A DNA stretch of 64,000 nt from Bacillus pumilus (GCF_009937765.1 NZ_CP047089.1:1982272-2046271), one strand, 5' to 3'. Positions 47,701 through 57,063 are shown, counted from the first letter of the stretch. Notes: generated by a model from the letters alone, not told the origin. Translations and numbers: made by a program.

Positions 47701-49362
47701 ATGACTTTTTCTAGCTTAGAAAGAGAACAAATGCTGCAGGAAATGACAAAAAAACCATATGATGTGTTTATCATTGGTGGGGGTATTACAGGCGCGGGTA
47801 CAGCACTTGATGCGGCTTCACGAGGAATGCGCGTCGGTCTTGCAGAAATGCAGGATTTCGCAGCAGGTACATCTAGCCGCTCAACGAAACTAGTGCACGG
47901 TGGACTTCGTTATTTAAAACAATTTGAAGTAAAAATGGTCGCAGAGGTCGGTAAAGAGCGTGCCATTGTATATGAAAACGGTCCTCATGTGACCACACCA
48001 GAATGGATGCTTCTTCCGATGCATAAAGGCGGCACATTCGGTAAATTTTCAACATCCATCGGGCTGAGAGTGTATGACTTTTTAGCTGGTGTTAAGCATA
48101 ATGAACGCAGAAGCATGCTAAGTGCAAAGGAAACACTTGCAAAAGAACCGCTTGTGAAAAAAGACGGCTTAAAAGGCGGCGGCTATTATGTTGAATACCG
48201 TACGGACGATGCACGCCTCACAATCGAAGTGATGAAAGAGGCTGTGAAATTCGGAGCAGAAGCGGTCAACTATGCGAAAGTAAAAGAATTTATTTATGAT
48301 AAAGGCAAAGTGGTCGGTGTTGTCATCGAAGATGTCATGACGCAGAAAACCTATGATGTATATGCGAAGAAAATTGTCAATGCGACAGGTCCATGGGTCG
48401 ATCAGCTAAGAGACAAGGATCACTCAAAAGAAGGGAAGCACTTACAGCATACAAAAGGGATTCACTTAGTATTCGACCAATCAGTCTTCCCGTTAAAACA
48501 AGCGATCTACTTTGACACACCTGATAAACGGATGGTCTTTGCGATTCCAAGAGAAGGTAAAACGTACGTTGGTACAACCGATACAGTGTACAAAAAACAG
48601 CTGGAACATCCGCGTATGACAAAAGCAGATCGTGACTATGTGATCAAAGCGATTCAATACATGTTCCCTGATCTCAATATTACAGAAAACGATGTTGAAT
48701 CTAACTGGGCTGGTCTTCGTCCACTCATTCATGAAGAGGGCAAAGACCCTTCAGAAATTTCTCGTAAGGATGAAGTATGGACATCATCTTCAGGCTTAAT
48801 CACCATTGCTGGCGGTAAATTAACAGGCTACCGCAAAATGGCTGAGCACATTGTAAATCTTGTACGTGATGGACTGAAAGAAGAAACAGGCAAAGACTTT
48901 GGACCATGTAAAACAAAGCATATGCCAATTTCAGGCGGTCACGTAGGCGGATCTAAAAATATGGCTGCCTTTGTCCAAGCGAAAACATCAGAAGGAGCAG
49001 CTGTTGGTCTAACAGAACCAATTGCTCAAAAACTGGCCGAAAAATATGGCTCAAACGTTAGCAGTCTCTTCAAGCGTGTAGATCAGCTTCAAGGTGAAGC
49101 AGACAAACGAAAGATTCCAGCGTATGTACTGGCAGAGCTTGTCTATGCAATTGAAGAAGAATTAGCTGTTACTCCTGTCGATTTCTTCTTAAGAAGAACA
49201 GGAAGCCTACTATTTAATATCAACTGGGCAAAAAAATATGCACAGCCTGTCGTTGATTATATGGCAGAGCGTTTTGGCTGGGATGAAGCAGTCAAACAGA
49301 AGCTTCAAACAGAATTAGATCAACTATTCCATGAAGCAGTTGTACCGCTTGATGCTGAATAA
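47701..49362 (+). CDS. glpD: Aerobic glycerol-3-phosphate dehydrogenase GlpD
   Basis: A 553-aa FAD-dependent membrane-associated enzyme that oxidises glycerol-3-phosphate to dihydroxyacetone phosphate and feeds electrons to menaquinone. FAD motif [23 protein letters not shown] near residues 17-40; [17 protein letters not shown] follows. The ATG at 47701 lies after GGAGGAA; the longer in-frame start at 47656 lies inside the leader terminator and is rejected. Its own terminator has been split and duplicated by a small mobile element. Confidence 0.97.
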   Translation: MTFSSLEREQMLQEMTKKPYDVFIIGGGITGAGTALDAASRGMRVGLAEMQDFAAGTSSRSTKLVHGGLRYLKQFEVKMVAEVGKERAIVYENGPHVTTPEWMLLPMHKGGTFGKFSTSIGLRVYDFLAGVKHNERRSMLSAKETLAKEPLVKKDGLKGGGYYVEYRTDDARLTIEVMKEAVKFGAEAVNYAKVKEFIYDKGKVVGVVIEDVMTQKTYDVYAKKIVNATGPWVDQLRDKDHSKEGKHLQHTKGIHLVFDQSVFPLKQAIYFDTPDKRMVFAIPREGKTYVGTTDTVYKKQLEHPRMTKADRDYVIKAIQYMFPDLNITENDVESNWAGLRPLIHEEGKDPSEISRKDEVWTSSSGLITIAGGKLTGYRKMAEHIVNLVRDGLKEETGKDFGPCKTKHMPISGGHVGGSKNMAAFVQAKTSEGAAVGLTEPIAQKLAEKYGSNVSSLFKRVDQLQGEADKRKIPAYVLAELVYAIEEELAVTPVDFFLRRTGSLLFNINWAKKYAQPVVDYMAERFGWDEAVKQKLQTELDQLFHEAVVPLDAE

Positions 49363-49368
49363 AAGAAA

Positions 49369-49389
49369 AAGCCGATCATATATCGGCTT
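49369..49389. repeat. Left 21-bp target duplication (glpD terminator hairpin)
   Basis: AAGCCGAT...ATCGGCTT hairpin, repeated identically at 49565-49585. Only the right copy keeps the following T-run. Confidence 0.9.
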
Positions 49390-49564
49390 CAGCGTGTAGA
49401 CAAACCCTCGCATTCGTTGTCAGTCCTGCGTGCTGGTGCTCACGAATGTCAAATTCGCTCCGCGCCAGTACTCGTCCTTCCTAGATTGCAAAGGTTTTCT
49501 ATCACGCTGAAAAGAAGACAAAGAGCTAAAATAAAGATCATTTTAGCTCTTTGTCAACAACCTG
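49390..49564. mobile_element. 175-bp non-autonomous element (MITE) related to the IS1182 element
   Basis: It begins CAGCGTGTAGACAAACCC and ends in the complement of CAGGTTGTTGACAAAG, sharing CAG...GT.GACAAA with the IS at 3922-5425. Like that IS it inserted in a terminator hairpin and duplicated it (21 bp). No coding capacity is evident. Inside are a second inverted repeat (CAGCGTG/CACGCTG) and a 39-nt palindrome at 49517-49555 with a 16-bp perfect stem. Confidence 0.85.
49517..49555. repeat. Palindrome within the MITE
   Basis: GACAAAGAGCTAAAAT, 7-nt loop, ATTTTAGCTCTTTGTC. The same structure with compensatory changes is at 55407-55445. Confidence 0.85.
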
Positions 49565-49585
49565 AAGCCGATCATATATCGGCTT
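49565..49585 (+). terminator. Right copy of the glpD terminator hairpin (target duplication)
   Basis: AAGCCGAT, loop CATAT, ATCGGCTT, followed by TTTTTTT. It retains full terminator structure for glpD transcripts that read through the element. Confidence 0.88.
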
Positions 49586-49695
49586 TTTTTATTTGTTCAT
49601 CATATTTTTAGATATAGCATGACATTAAGGGTGATTAGATATAAAATAAAAATAGATATTATTTATATTTGATGGAGATATATAGGAGGAAGACC

Positions 49696-51441
49696 ATGAA
49701 TTGGAAGACGAATTATGAGCGATGGATCAATGAGAAGCACCTGAATACTGAGCTAAGGGAATGGCTGGAGGCACATCAAGATGATCAACAAGCACTTGAA
49801 GACTGTTTCTACAAAAACCTTGAGTTCGGCACTGGAGGAATGCGTGGGGAGATTGGTGCTGGCACGAATCGAATGAATGTGTACACGGTTCGTAAAGCAT
49901 CAGCAGGTCTTGCTGCGTATATTGCAAAACATGGGGAGGATGCAAAAAGAAGAGGCGTCGCCATTGCATACGATTCACGCCATAAATCGCCTGAATTTGC
50001 GATGGAAGCAGCTAAGACTCTTGCCGCGCAGGGCATTAAAACATACGTATTTGACGAACTGCGTCCAACACCAGAGCTTTCCTTTGCTGTTCGTGAGCTG
50101 AATGCATTTGCTGGGATTGTCGTAACAGCAAGTCATAATCCACCAGAATATAATGGCTATAAAGTATATGGAGAAGACGGCGGACAGCTGCCGCCATTTC
50201 AAGCAGATCAAGTCATTCAGGAAGTAGATGCAATAGAAAATGAACTGTCGATTTCAGTTGATTCAGAAGAAACGTTAAAACAACAAGGGCTGATCAACAT
50301 GATCGGAGCAGAAATCGATCTTGCTTATATTGAAAAATTAAAAACCATCAGTGTTCACCCTGAGCTGGCAGATGAAGTCGATGTTAAAGTCGTTTTCACC
50401 CCGCTTCATGGCACGGCCAATCAGCCTGTCCGAAAAGGGCTTCAAGCTTTAGGCTATCAACATGTGACCGTTGTGCCTGAACAGGAAAGGCCAGACCCAC
50501 AATTTTCAACAGTGACATCGCCAAATCCAGAAGAGCATGCCGCATTTGAATATGCTATCAAGCTTGGCGAAAAGCAGAACGCTGATATTCTTATCGCAAC
50601 AGATCCAGATGCGGATAGATTAGGTATTGCGGTCAGAGATCATGATGGCGAGTTTACCGTCTTAACAGGCAACCAAACAGGAGCCTTATTGCTCCATTAT
50701 TTATTGTCTGAAAAACAAAAACTTGGTCAGCTGCCGCCTCGTCCTGTTGTGATGAAAACGATTGTTACAAGTGAGCTTGGGCGTGCAGTTGCTTCCGCAT
50801 TTGGTGCCCATACGATTGACACACTGACCGGCTTTAAATTTATTGGAGAAAAAATCAAGCAATTTGAAGAGAGCGGAGAATACACGTTTCAGTTCGGTTA
50901 CGAAGAAAGCTATGGCTATTTGATCGGTGACTTTGCCCGAGATAAAGATGCGGTGCAAGCAGCGCTGTTAGCTGTCGAAGTCGCTGCTTTCTATAAAAAA
51001 CAAGGCAAGTCCTTGTACGATGCGCTTGTTGATATTTTCAAGGAATTTGGATTTTACCGAGAAGGGTTAAAGTCGTTAACCTTAAAAGGAAAAGAAGGAG
51101 CAGAGCAAATTTCAGCGATCCTTCATACCTTTAGAACAAATCCGCCAGCTGCTATCGCGGGTCAGCGCATCACTGTCATCGAGGATTATCAATCAAGTCA
51201 AAGACATCTCGTTGCTGAAAAAAAAGAAGAAACCATTCATCTGCCAGCATCAAATGTGCTGAAATATTTCCTTGAGGATGGCTCGTGGTTCTGTTTAAGG
51301 CCTTCCGGCACTGAGCCTAAAGTGAAATTTTATATGGCTGTCAAAGGTACATCTTTAACAGATAGCGAAGAAAAGCTGAAGCATTTGTCAGAAGAAGTGA
51401 TGAAAGTCGTTTATGAGATCGTGGAAGAAACAGCTAAATAA
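49696..51441 (+). CDS. pgcA: Alpha-phosphoglucomutase PgcA (YhxB)
   Basis: A 581-aa phosphohexomutase interconverting glucose-6-phosphate and glucose-1-phosphate, needed for UDP-glucose, teichoic acid glucosylation and the glycolipid anchor of LTA. The active-site serine loop is [15 protein letters not shown]; the metal loop is [12 protein letters not shown]; the sugar loop is GYEESYGY; the phosphate-binding loop is [12 protein letters not shown]. The length equals B. subtilis PgcA. The ATG at 49696 follows AGGAGGA. Functionally linked to the LTA synthase at the window start. Confidence 0.96.
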   Translation: MNWKTNYERWINEKHLNTELREWLEAHQDDQQALEDCFYKNLEFGTGGMRGEIGAGTNRMNVYTVRKASAGLAAYIAKHGEDAKRRGVAIAYDSRHKSPEFAMEAAKTLAAQGIKTYVFDELRPTPELSFAVRELNAFAGIVVTASHNPPEYNGYKVYGEDGGQLPPFQADQVIQEVDAIENELSISVDSEETLKQQGLINMIGAEIDLAYIEKLKTISVHPELADEVDVKVVFTPLHGTANQPVRKGLQALGYQHVTVVPEQERPDPQFSTVTSPNPEEHAAFEYAIKLGEKQNADILIATDPDADRLGIAVRDHDGEFTVLTGNQTGALLLHYLLSEKQKLGQLPPRPVVMKTIVTSELGRAVASAFGAHTIDTLTGFKFIGEKIKQFEESGEYTFQFGYEESYGYLIGDFARDKDAVQAALLAVEVAAFYKKQGKSLYDALVDIFKEFGFYREGLKSLTLKGKEGAEQISAILHTFRTNPPAAIAGQRITVIEDYQSSQRHLVAEKKEETIHLPASNVLKYFLEDGSWFCLRPSGTEPKVKFYMAVKGTSLTDSEEKLKHLSEEVMKVVYEIVEETAK

Positions 51442-51447
51442 ACAAAC

Positions 51448-51479
51448 AAGGCCATCGTGTGAATGCATGATGGCTTTTT
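51448..51479 (+). terminator. Terminator of pgcA
   Basis: AAGGCCATC pairs with GATGGCTT, then T. Confidence 0.8.
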
Positions 51480-51592
51480 CTCCATCAAAAGGATGAGAAA
51501 AAATCATCCTTTTAGAGAAAGAACCGGCAGAATGCTCATGATATAATGAGCATAATGAAAAGAGAAGGCAGAAAATGCCGGGGGTAAACAGA

Positions 51593-52738
51593 ATGGGAGA
51601 ATATCAAGAGAAGGTTGAAACATTAAAAACGTTAAAAGAAATTGCTGAAAAGCTGAATGAAGGCACGGAAATGAAAGATACGCTTCATGAAGTGCTCCAT
51701 ATGCTGATGGATGTCACAGGCTTTCACTCCGCATGGATTTATTTTATAGAAAAAGACGGCTCGTACGAACTGATGGCAGAGGTTTCCTTACCGGAAGCGC
51801 TGGCAACTCATCAAAAAGAGCTCATGTGCCAAAACGATTGCTATTGCATCAATCGATACACAAAAGGTTCACTCCAATCAGCCACAAACATTATGAATTG
51901 TAAACGCATCGAAACGGCGATGAAAAAGAAACTTGGGGATACTGAAGGTATTACGCATCATGCGACAGTTCCCCTCAAAGCATGTAAGCGTACATTCGGA
52001 TTATTAAATGTGGCAGCAAAGGGAAAAGTCACATTTACGCAAGAAGAATTGAACTTGCTTGAAAGCATTGCGCTTCAAATTGGTACGGCCATTCAACGGA
52101 TGAAGCTTGTGCAAAACGAACATCAACATGCTCTTTTGGAAGAAAGAAACCGGCTTGCACAGGACTTACATGATTCCGTCAACCAAATGCTATTTTCTGT
52201 TAGTCTGACTGCTAAAGCTGCTCGTCAAATGACGAATGATCAGAATCTAGGGGAAATGATTGATTTTATTCAGCATTTGTCACAAGATGCCTTGGTTGAA
52301 ATGCGGTCACTCATTTGGCAGCTAAGACCAAGAGGACTTGAAAAAGGATTCACAACAGGAATCCAAGAGTATGCAAAACTTTTAGGATTACGCTGTACAT
52401 TATCTTTATCAGGCTGTATGGAGATGGATCATTCACAGCATGAAACGTTGTTTCGAGTATGCCAGGAAGCGCTGAATAATTGTCAAAAACATGCGGAAGT
52501 AGAGGAAGTCAAAGTTCAGCTTGAACAATCAAAAGACACGTTTGAAATGAAAATTATTGACCACGGAAAAGGGTTTCAGTATGACGAGCAAATGAACCTC
52601 CCTTCACTTGGTCTGAAAGGGATGTCTGACCGCATCAAAAGAGCGGGTGGTACATTTTGTATCGAGTCTGAACTCGGTAAAGGAACAACGATTCAAGTGA
52701 AGGTGCCATTTTCTCAAGAAAGGAAGGGGTCGTCATGA
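51593..52738 (+). CDS. yhcY: Two-component sensor histidine kinase YhcY
   Basis: A 381-aa cytoplasmic NarL-type sensor kinase. A GAF domain (about residues 10-180; DVTGFHSAWIYFIEKDG) contains several Cys (MCQNDCYCINRY), a possible redox or metal sensor. The HisKA_3 segment has LAQDLHDSVNQMLFSVSLTAKAAR (phospho-acceptor His), then a HATPase domain with CQEALNNCQKHA, DHGKGF and GLKGMSDRIKRAGG. I prefer the ATG at 51593 after GGGGGT; the ATG at 51575 is in frame. It overlaps yhcZ by 4 nt. Confidence 0.92.
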   Translation: MGEYQEKVETLKTLKEIAEKLNEGTEMKDTLHEVLHMLMDVTGFHSAWIYFIEKDGSYELMAEVSLPEALATHQKELMCQNDCYCINRYTKGSLQSATNIMNCKRIETAMKKKLGDTEGITHHATVPLKACKRTFGLLNVAAKGKVTFTQEELNLLESIALQIGTAIQRMKLVQNEHQHALLEERNRLAQDLHDSVNQMLFSVSLTAKAARQMTNDQNLGEMIDFIQHLSQDALVEMRSLIWQLRPRGLEKGFTTGIQEYAKLLGLRCTLSLSGCMEMDHSQHETLFRVCQEALNNCQKHAEVEEVKVQLEQSKDTFEMKIIDHGKGFQYDEQMNLPSLGLKGMSDRIKRAGGTFCIESELGKGTTIQVKVPFSQERKGSS

Positions 52739-53385
52739 GAGTTGTCATTGCAGATGATCATCATATTGTGAGAAAAGGGCTTGTGTTTTTCCTCCAGACA
52801 CAGCCTGACGTTGAAATCGTTGGTGAGGCTTCTAATGGAGAAGAAGCATTAGAAATTGTTAGGCAAACGCGGCCTGACATCGTTCTCATGGATCTATCAA
52901 TGCCTGTAATGAATGGCATTGAGGCAACGAAACAAATGACGCTGGAAATGCCTGATACCCGCATTGTGATCCTGACAAGCTATGCGGATAAAGATTATGT
53001 TATCCCAGCCATTCAAGCAGGGGCAAAAGCCTATCAGCTCAAGGATGTAGCACCAGAAAAACTCCTTACGACCATGATTGACGTACAAAAAGGTACCTAT
53101 CAATTAGATGGTCATATCACCAATTTTCTTGTGCAGCATTTGACTGAGCCAAAAGAGCAAAAATGGGAGTTAATGAAAGAGCTGACCAATAGAGAGCGAG
53201 ATGTCTTATTCGAAATTGCAAAGGGGAAAAGCAATAAAGAAATTGCCTCATCCTTGTTTATTTCTGAAAAGACTGTCAAAACGCACGTATCTCATGTATT
53301 ATCAAAGCTAGAGCTGGCAGATCGTACCCAAGCGGCTCTTTATGCAGTGGATTATCAAAAAAGTCAGCCTAAAGAGCTGCTATAA
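52735..53385 (+). CDS. yhcZ: NarL-family response regulator YhcZ
   Basis: A 216-aa response regulator. The receiver domain (1-120) has the acidic pair in VVIADDHH, the phosphorylation Asp in IVLMDLSMP and Lys in YQLKDVAPE. The C-terminal LuxR-type helix-turn-helix reads LTNRERDVLFEIAKGKSNKEIASSLFISEKTVKTHVSHVLSKL. Translationally coupled to yhcY (ATGA overlap), its cognate kinase. The regulon is not known. Confidence 0.95.
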   Translation: MRVVIADDHHIVRKGLVFFLQTQPDVEIVGEASNGEEALEIVRQTRPDIVLMDLSMPVMNGIEATKQMTLEMPDTRIVILTSYADKDYVIPAIQAGAKAYQLKDVAPEKLLTTMIDVQKGTYQLDGHITNFLVQHLTEPKEQKWELMKELTNRERDVLFEIAKGKSNKEIASSLFISEKTVKTHVSHVLSKLELADRTQAALYAVDYQKSQPKELL

Positions 53386-53449
53386 CAGAAGGGAATTTAG
53401 TCGTTATGCTAAAACTTTTAAGCGCACATTCAGTTCAATGAATTGAATA

Positions 53450-53488
53450 AAAAGAGCACGGTAGCTGGTTTATTTAACGTGCCCTTTT
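53450..53488 (+). terminator. Possible terminator after yhcYZ
   Basis: AAAAGAGCACG and CGTGCCCTTTT pair with one mismatch across a 17-nt loop; only a short T tract follows. Confidence 0.5.
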
Positions 53489-53536
53489 GCGTGAAAAGAG
53501 AAGCATGTTCAGTCTAATTTCTATGAGATAAACGTT

Positions 53537-53575
53537 AAAAGACTTGATGAGTATATGCTCATCAAGTCTTTTTTT
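53537..53575 (+). terminator. Strong terminator upstream of the GNAT gene
   Basis: AAAAGACTTGATGAG pairs perfectly with CTCATCAAGTCTTTT, then T. Confidence 0.88.
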
Positions 53576-53636
53576 ATTTTGAAGGAGGTGATAAATCGGC
53601 TGACTAAAGGTGAAATGATAAAAGGAGGAAATGAGC

Positions 53637-54521
53637 ATGGAGACATATGAATTAGTGAGTGATTATCGCCATGATGACAAATTGAAAGAAAGCTTTAATC
53701 AGTTAGCGATCCATACATTTGATGTGGATTTTAGTGACTGGTACAAAAGAGGATACTGGGATGAGAAATATATTCCTTATTCCTTTGTCCATCACGGGAA
53801 AGTGATCTCAAACGCTTCCGTTTATCTCATGTCACTGATCATTGATGGAAAAACGTATCGAGCTGTTCAAATTGGCACGGTGATGACGGATCAAGCTCAC
53901 CGCAACAAGGGATTAGCATCAAAGTTAATGCAGCACATTATGGATACGTACGAACATGATTGTGATTTGATTTTTCTTTTTGCCAATGAAACTGTACTGG
54001 ATTTTTATCCGAAATTTGGCTTTACCCGTTACCACGAAAGTGAATTTAGTCTCGATATCGGCAAAAGTGCCATTCAAATAAAAAAGAACGTGCGTCTCAA
54101 GCAGCTGACATTGGATCATGACCTGCCATTACTTGAACAGTTCGCAGAAAAACGCCAAATCGATTCAATGAAATTAGATGCTAAGGATCATGGCAGCTTA
54201 TTGATGTTCTACTTTACATTAGTTTGGCCGGATGCCATTTTCTATATTGAAGCGTTGGATACGATTGTTCTGATGAATGAAGAAAATGAAACCATACATG
54301 TCTTTGATATCATTTCTTCAGAGCCACAAAATATAGAGGAAGTTGTTGCACATATTGTGGGTGAAACGACGGAAAAAGTGATGTTCTATTTTACACCTGA
54401 TACGTCAATTGATGGCTTACATGCGGTGATGGTGCCAAATGACGAGGATGCGCTGTTTGTTTATACAAAAAAAGATTGGGGCAAAGGCCACTTTATGCTT
54501 CCAATCACTGCGCACTGCTAA
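53637..54521 (+). CDS. GNAT-family N-acetyltransferase
   Basis: A 294-aa protein with an N-terminal acetyltransferase domain (about 1-145). Its acetyl-CoA loop is QIGTVMTDQAHRNKGLASKLMQHIMDTY, and NETVLDFYPKFGFTRY is the typical end of the fold. The C-terminal half is a second alpha/beta domain, as in Eis-like two-domain acetyltransferases. The ATG at 53637 is preferred because AAAGGAGG lies 8 nt upstream; the ATG at 53631 would be only 2 nt from it. Substrate unknown; a small molecule or aminoglycoside is possible but unproven. Confidence 0.9.
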   Translation: METYELVSDYRHDDKLKESFNQLAIHTFDVDFSDWYKRGYWDEKYIPYSFVHHGKVISNASVYLMSLIIDGKTYRAVQIGTVMTDQAHRNKGLASKLMQHIMDTYEHDCDLIFLFANETVLDFYPKFGFTRYHESEFSLDIGKSAIQIKKNVRLKQLTLDHDLPLLEQFAEKRQIDSMKLDAKDHGSLLMFYFTLVWPDAIFYIEALDTIVLMNEENETIHVFDIISSEPQNIEEVVAHIVGETTEKVMFYFTPDTSIDGLHAVMVPNDEDALFVYTKKDWGKGHFMLPITAHC

Positions 54522-54529
54522 ATGTATGT

Positions 54530-54554
54530 AAAAAGGCTGATGATCAGCCTTTTT
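54530..54554. terminator. Bidirectional terminator GNAT/yhdB
   Basis: AAAAAGGCTGA pairs with TCAGCCTTTTT. Confidence 0.88.
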
Positions 54555-54556
54555 CT

Positions 54557-54805
54557 TTATGTGTACATCGGTTGTGAATAAACTTCAGCAGCAGCAGCTT
54601 CTGAAGCATGGTCAATGTACTGCAAGAGCCCATATAAACATTTTTCAACATCAGCATCGTTCCGGTTAAATTGATACGCGTGTAAGAAATGCTCAATACG
54701 TTTCGAGAGCAAGTCATCTTGCGTACGTACCATAAGAATAAGTAAATTATCCCACTGCGAGCGATGCGTATAATAAAGTGCTTTATCATAATCCGCCACA
54801 TTCAT
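54557..54805 (-). CDS. yhdB: YhdB-like small protein
   Basis: An 82-aa soluble protein (MNVADYDKALYYTHRSQWDNL...). The ATG at 54805 is preceded by AAAGGAGAAGG at good spacing, so the longer in-frame start at 54838 is rejected. It matches B. subtilis yhdB in size and position. Helical; no known function or motif. Confidence 0.78.
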   Translation of the reverse strand: MNVADYDKALYYTHRSQWDNLLILMVRTQDDLLSKRIEHFLHAYQFNRNDADVEKCLYGLLQYIDHASEAAAAEVYSQPMYT

Positions 54806-54996
54806 TAAACCTTCTCCTTTCCCTTGAGAAGTCCTCATTAGTTTGCTCGGAACATATCGACATTTTCAGGGGAAAAGTTGGTGTCCGCATCAATCGTGTA
54901 CCGGGAATTATAGGCTGAATAAATGCTTCATGTATGAAAATGGATCGATCAGCAAAACATAAACAAAATATACATGAAAGTGAGATCAATGATATT

Positions 54997-55317
54997 ATGC
55001 AGCCGAAATGGTGGGTGCCTTTTGTAGCGGCAATGGTTTTGTTTGGCAGTTTCATGATCCATCCTGCAACAAATGCAGCGACGCAGCCTGTTGAAAATTG
55101 GGAAAGACTTGCGTACACAGCGTTGCAAGAGGAATATGAAGGCGCCGCTCTAAACGATTATCAATATATCGGGCGTACACAAGTAAATGAAGATCAGACA
55201 AAGGATGTCTTTCGCGTCACCGTGAAGGAAGGCTCAGCACTTTTTGCTGCGCATGCAGAAATCTATTTTCACCCGATCACCGGTCATTTGATTAGTATTA
55301 ACGTTTTCCGGCTATAA
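54997..55317 (+). CDS. yhdC: DUF3889-type secreted protein YhdC
   Basis: A 106-aa protein from the ATG at 54997 with an N-terminal signal sequence (MQPKWWVPFVAAMVLFGSFM, cleavage near ATNAA). It is followed by a small domain of the DUF3889 type (YQYIGRTQVNEDQTKDVFRVTVKEG). Length matches B. subtilis YhdC. RBS is weak (AGTGAGATC, about 11 nt away); an ATG at 54934 in frame has no RBS. Function unknown. Its terminator lost its T-run to a small mobile element. Confidence 0.75.
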   Translation: MQPKWWVPFVAAMVLFGSFMIHPATNAATQPVENWERLAYTALQEEYEGAALNDYQYIGRTQVNEDQTKDVFRVTVKEGSALFAAHAEIYFHPITGHLISINVFRL

Positions 55318-55344
55318 AAAAAGCACCTCTTTATTAGAGGTGCT
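55316..55344 (+). terminator. yhdC terminator stem, T-run lost
   Basis: AGCACCTCT pairs with AGAGGTGCT behind a run of seven A, but CCAGCG rather than T follows, because the element at 55346 starts there. Confidence 0.75.
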
Positions 55345-55345
55345 C

Positions 55346-55455
55346 CAGCGTGTAGACAAACCCTTGCATGCTTGTGCTCAAAGAATGTCTATCATGCTGA
55401 AAAGTAGACAAAAGGCTAAAATCAAGATTATTTTAGCCTTTTGTCAATATTCTTA
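55346..55455. mobile_element. Decayed second copy of the terminator-targeting MITE
   Basis: Starts CAGCGTGTAGACAAACCC (identical for 18 nt to the start of the element at 49390), has the inner repeat CAGCGTG/CATGCTG and the 39-nt palindrome at 55407-55445. It sits directly after a terminator stem. The right end (GTCAATATTCTT) no longer has a clear CTG end, and there is no second copy of the target hairpin, so the right flank has been deleted or altered. Right boundary is approximate. Confidence 0.7.
55407..55445. repeat. Palindrome within the decayed MITE (possible katA terminator)
   Basis: GACAAAAGGCTAAAAT, 7-nt loop, ATTTTAGCCTTTTGTC. It differs from 49517-49555 at stem positions that change on both sides, keeping pairing. 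It lies 16 nt from the katA stop and could now act as its terminator. Confidence 0.75.
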
Positions 55456-55460
55456 AGCCA

Positions 55461-56936
55461 TTATTTCATGTTTCCTTGAAGGTATGAGCGGATATCTACG
55501 CCAAGTGAATCGGCTAATCGTTGTCCGTAATCTTCATCTGCACGATAGAAGTTGCAGATCGCAAGTAATTTTGTTTTATCATTTACGTCTTTCAGATCAG
55601 CTGTTAGGTTTTTGATCAATGCTTGTTTCTCTTCTTCTGAGTAGCTTCGATATTTTTCCCCAGCTTGTTTGAAATCGTTTGGTTTTTCAATTTTTTGTCT
55701 CACCATACGATCATCGTGAAGGACTTGTTCACTTTCCTTGTAGTGAGGGTTTTCTTTTGGCTGATCATCGTAACGGTTTGGTTCATAGTTAATATGACCG
55801 CTTGGACGAGTCGTTGTCATAAAGCCATCCTGCTGATTATTGTGTACAGGTGCATAAGGACAGTTCACCGGAATGCGCATATAGTTGGCACCAAGACGAT
55901 GACGCTGCGTATCTGGATATGAGAACAGACGACCTTGAAGCAGTTTATCTTCAGATGCTTCAATTCCTGGAACAAGTGCACTTGGTGTGAAAGCAGATTG
56001 CTCTGTTTCAGCAAAGAAGTTCTCAGGATTGCGGTTCAGTGTCATGCGTCCTACTTTTTGAAGCGGGTAATCTTCTTCACTCCATGTCTTTGTTGGATCA
56101 CATGGATCATAATCAAGATCATCATAATCGCTCAGCGGCATCAACTGGACATATAAGTCCCAGGCTGGATAGTTGCCGTTTTCAATGCGGTCATATAAGT
56201 CTCTTGTCGCATGCTGGAAATCATTCGCTTGGATTTCTGCTGCTTCTTCCATTGATAAATTACGAATGCCTTCTGAAGGTCTCCAGTGATATTTCACATA
56301 TTTTGTTTCTCCATATTTGTTGACCCATCTAAATGTATGCACACCAGAACCGCGCATTTCAGCGTAGTTCGCAGGAATTCCTTCATCAGAGAAGAGCCAT
56401 GTGAGCATATGAGTGGATTCAGGTGTTAAGGTCATAAAATCCCAATAACGGTCAGGATCTTGGATATTCGTTACAGGATCTGGTTTGAGAGAGTGAACCA
56501 TATCAGGGAATTTCAATGCATCACGTATAAAGAAGATCGGCAAGTTATTACCAACTAGATCATAGTTGCCTTCTTCTGTATAAAATTTGACAGCAAAGCC
56601 GCGCGGATCACGCAATGTTTCAGGTGAACCTTTAGGATGAATAACGGTAGAGAAGCGAACAAAAACATCTGTCTGTTTTCCATCTTCACTTAAGAAGGCA
56701 GCTTTTGTATGTTTCTCCATGCTATTTTCAACTTCAAACACACCATAAGCGCCGGCGCCTCTTGCATGAACAACACGCTCTGGAATGCGTTCACGATCGA
56801 AGTGTGCAAGTTTTTCAATCAAATGGTAATCATCAAGAAATGTAGGACCGCGGTGACCAGCTGTTCTTGAGTTTTGATTATCGCCAACAGGTACGCCTTG
56901 GTTCGTTGTCAAATTTTTATGATTTGAATTTGTCAT
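55461..56936 (-). CDS. katA: Catalase KatA
   Basis: A 491-aa clade-type small-subunit heme catalase that degrades hydrogen peroxide in the cytosol. The active-site His lies in RVVHARGAGAYGVFE (about residue 60). Asn is in GNNLPIFFIRDALKFPD, and the proximal heme ligand Tyr in RLFSYPDTQRHRLG. The length suits vegetative KatA of Bacillus. RBS AGGAGGAG. A PerR box lies upstream of a SigA promoter, so derepression by peroxide is expected. In B. subtilis katA is elsewhere; its presence between yhdC and nsrR is a difference of this lineage. Confidence 0.95.
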   Translation of the reverse strand: MTNSNHKNLTTNQGVPVGDNQNSRTAGHRGPTFLDDYHLIEKLAHFDRERIPERVVHARGAGAYGVFEVENSMEKHTKAAFLSEDGKQTDVFVRFSTVIHPKGSPETLRDPRGFAVKFYTEEGNYDLVGNNLPIFFIRDALKFPDMVHSLKPDPVTNIQDPDRYWDFMTLTPESTHMLTWLFSDEGIPANYAEMRGSGVHTFRWVNKYGETKYVKYHWRPSEGIRNLSMEEAAEIQANDFQHATRDLYDRIENGNYPAWDLYVQLMPLSDYDDLDYDPCDPTKTWSEEDYPLQKVGRMTLNRNPENFFAETEQSAFTPSALVPGIEASEDKLLQGRLFSYPDTQRHRLGANYMRIPVNCPYAPVHNNQQDGFMTTTRPSGHINYEPNRYDDQPKENPHYKESEQVLHDDRMVRQKIEKPNDFKQAGEKYRSYSEEEKQALIKNLTADLKDVNDKTKLLAICNFYRADEDYGQRLADSLGVDIRSYLQGNMK

Positions 56937-56990
56937 TCTTTTTCTCCTCCTGTAAACAAAAAAATAGTATCTAGCAATCTATATACCCTA

Positions 56991-57018
56991 ATTATATTGA
57001 ATCAAACATGATAGTCAA
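56991..57018 (-). promoter_or_regulatory. katA promoter
   Basis: On the minus strand TTGACT, 16 nt, TATAAT, about 55 nt upstream of the start codon. Confidence 0.75.
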
Positions 57019-57025
57019 TATCTAT

Positions 57026-57040
57026 TTATAATAATTTTAA
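57026..57040. promoter_or_regulatory. PerR box upstream of katA
   Basis: TTATAATAATTTTAA differs from the Per-box consensus TTATAATNATTATAA at one position. It lies just upstream of the katA -35. Confidence 0.75.
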
Positions 57041-57063
57041 ATTAATTATTATTACAAGAAGGT

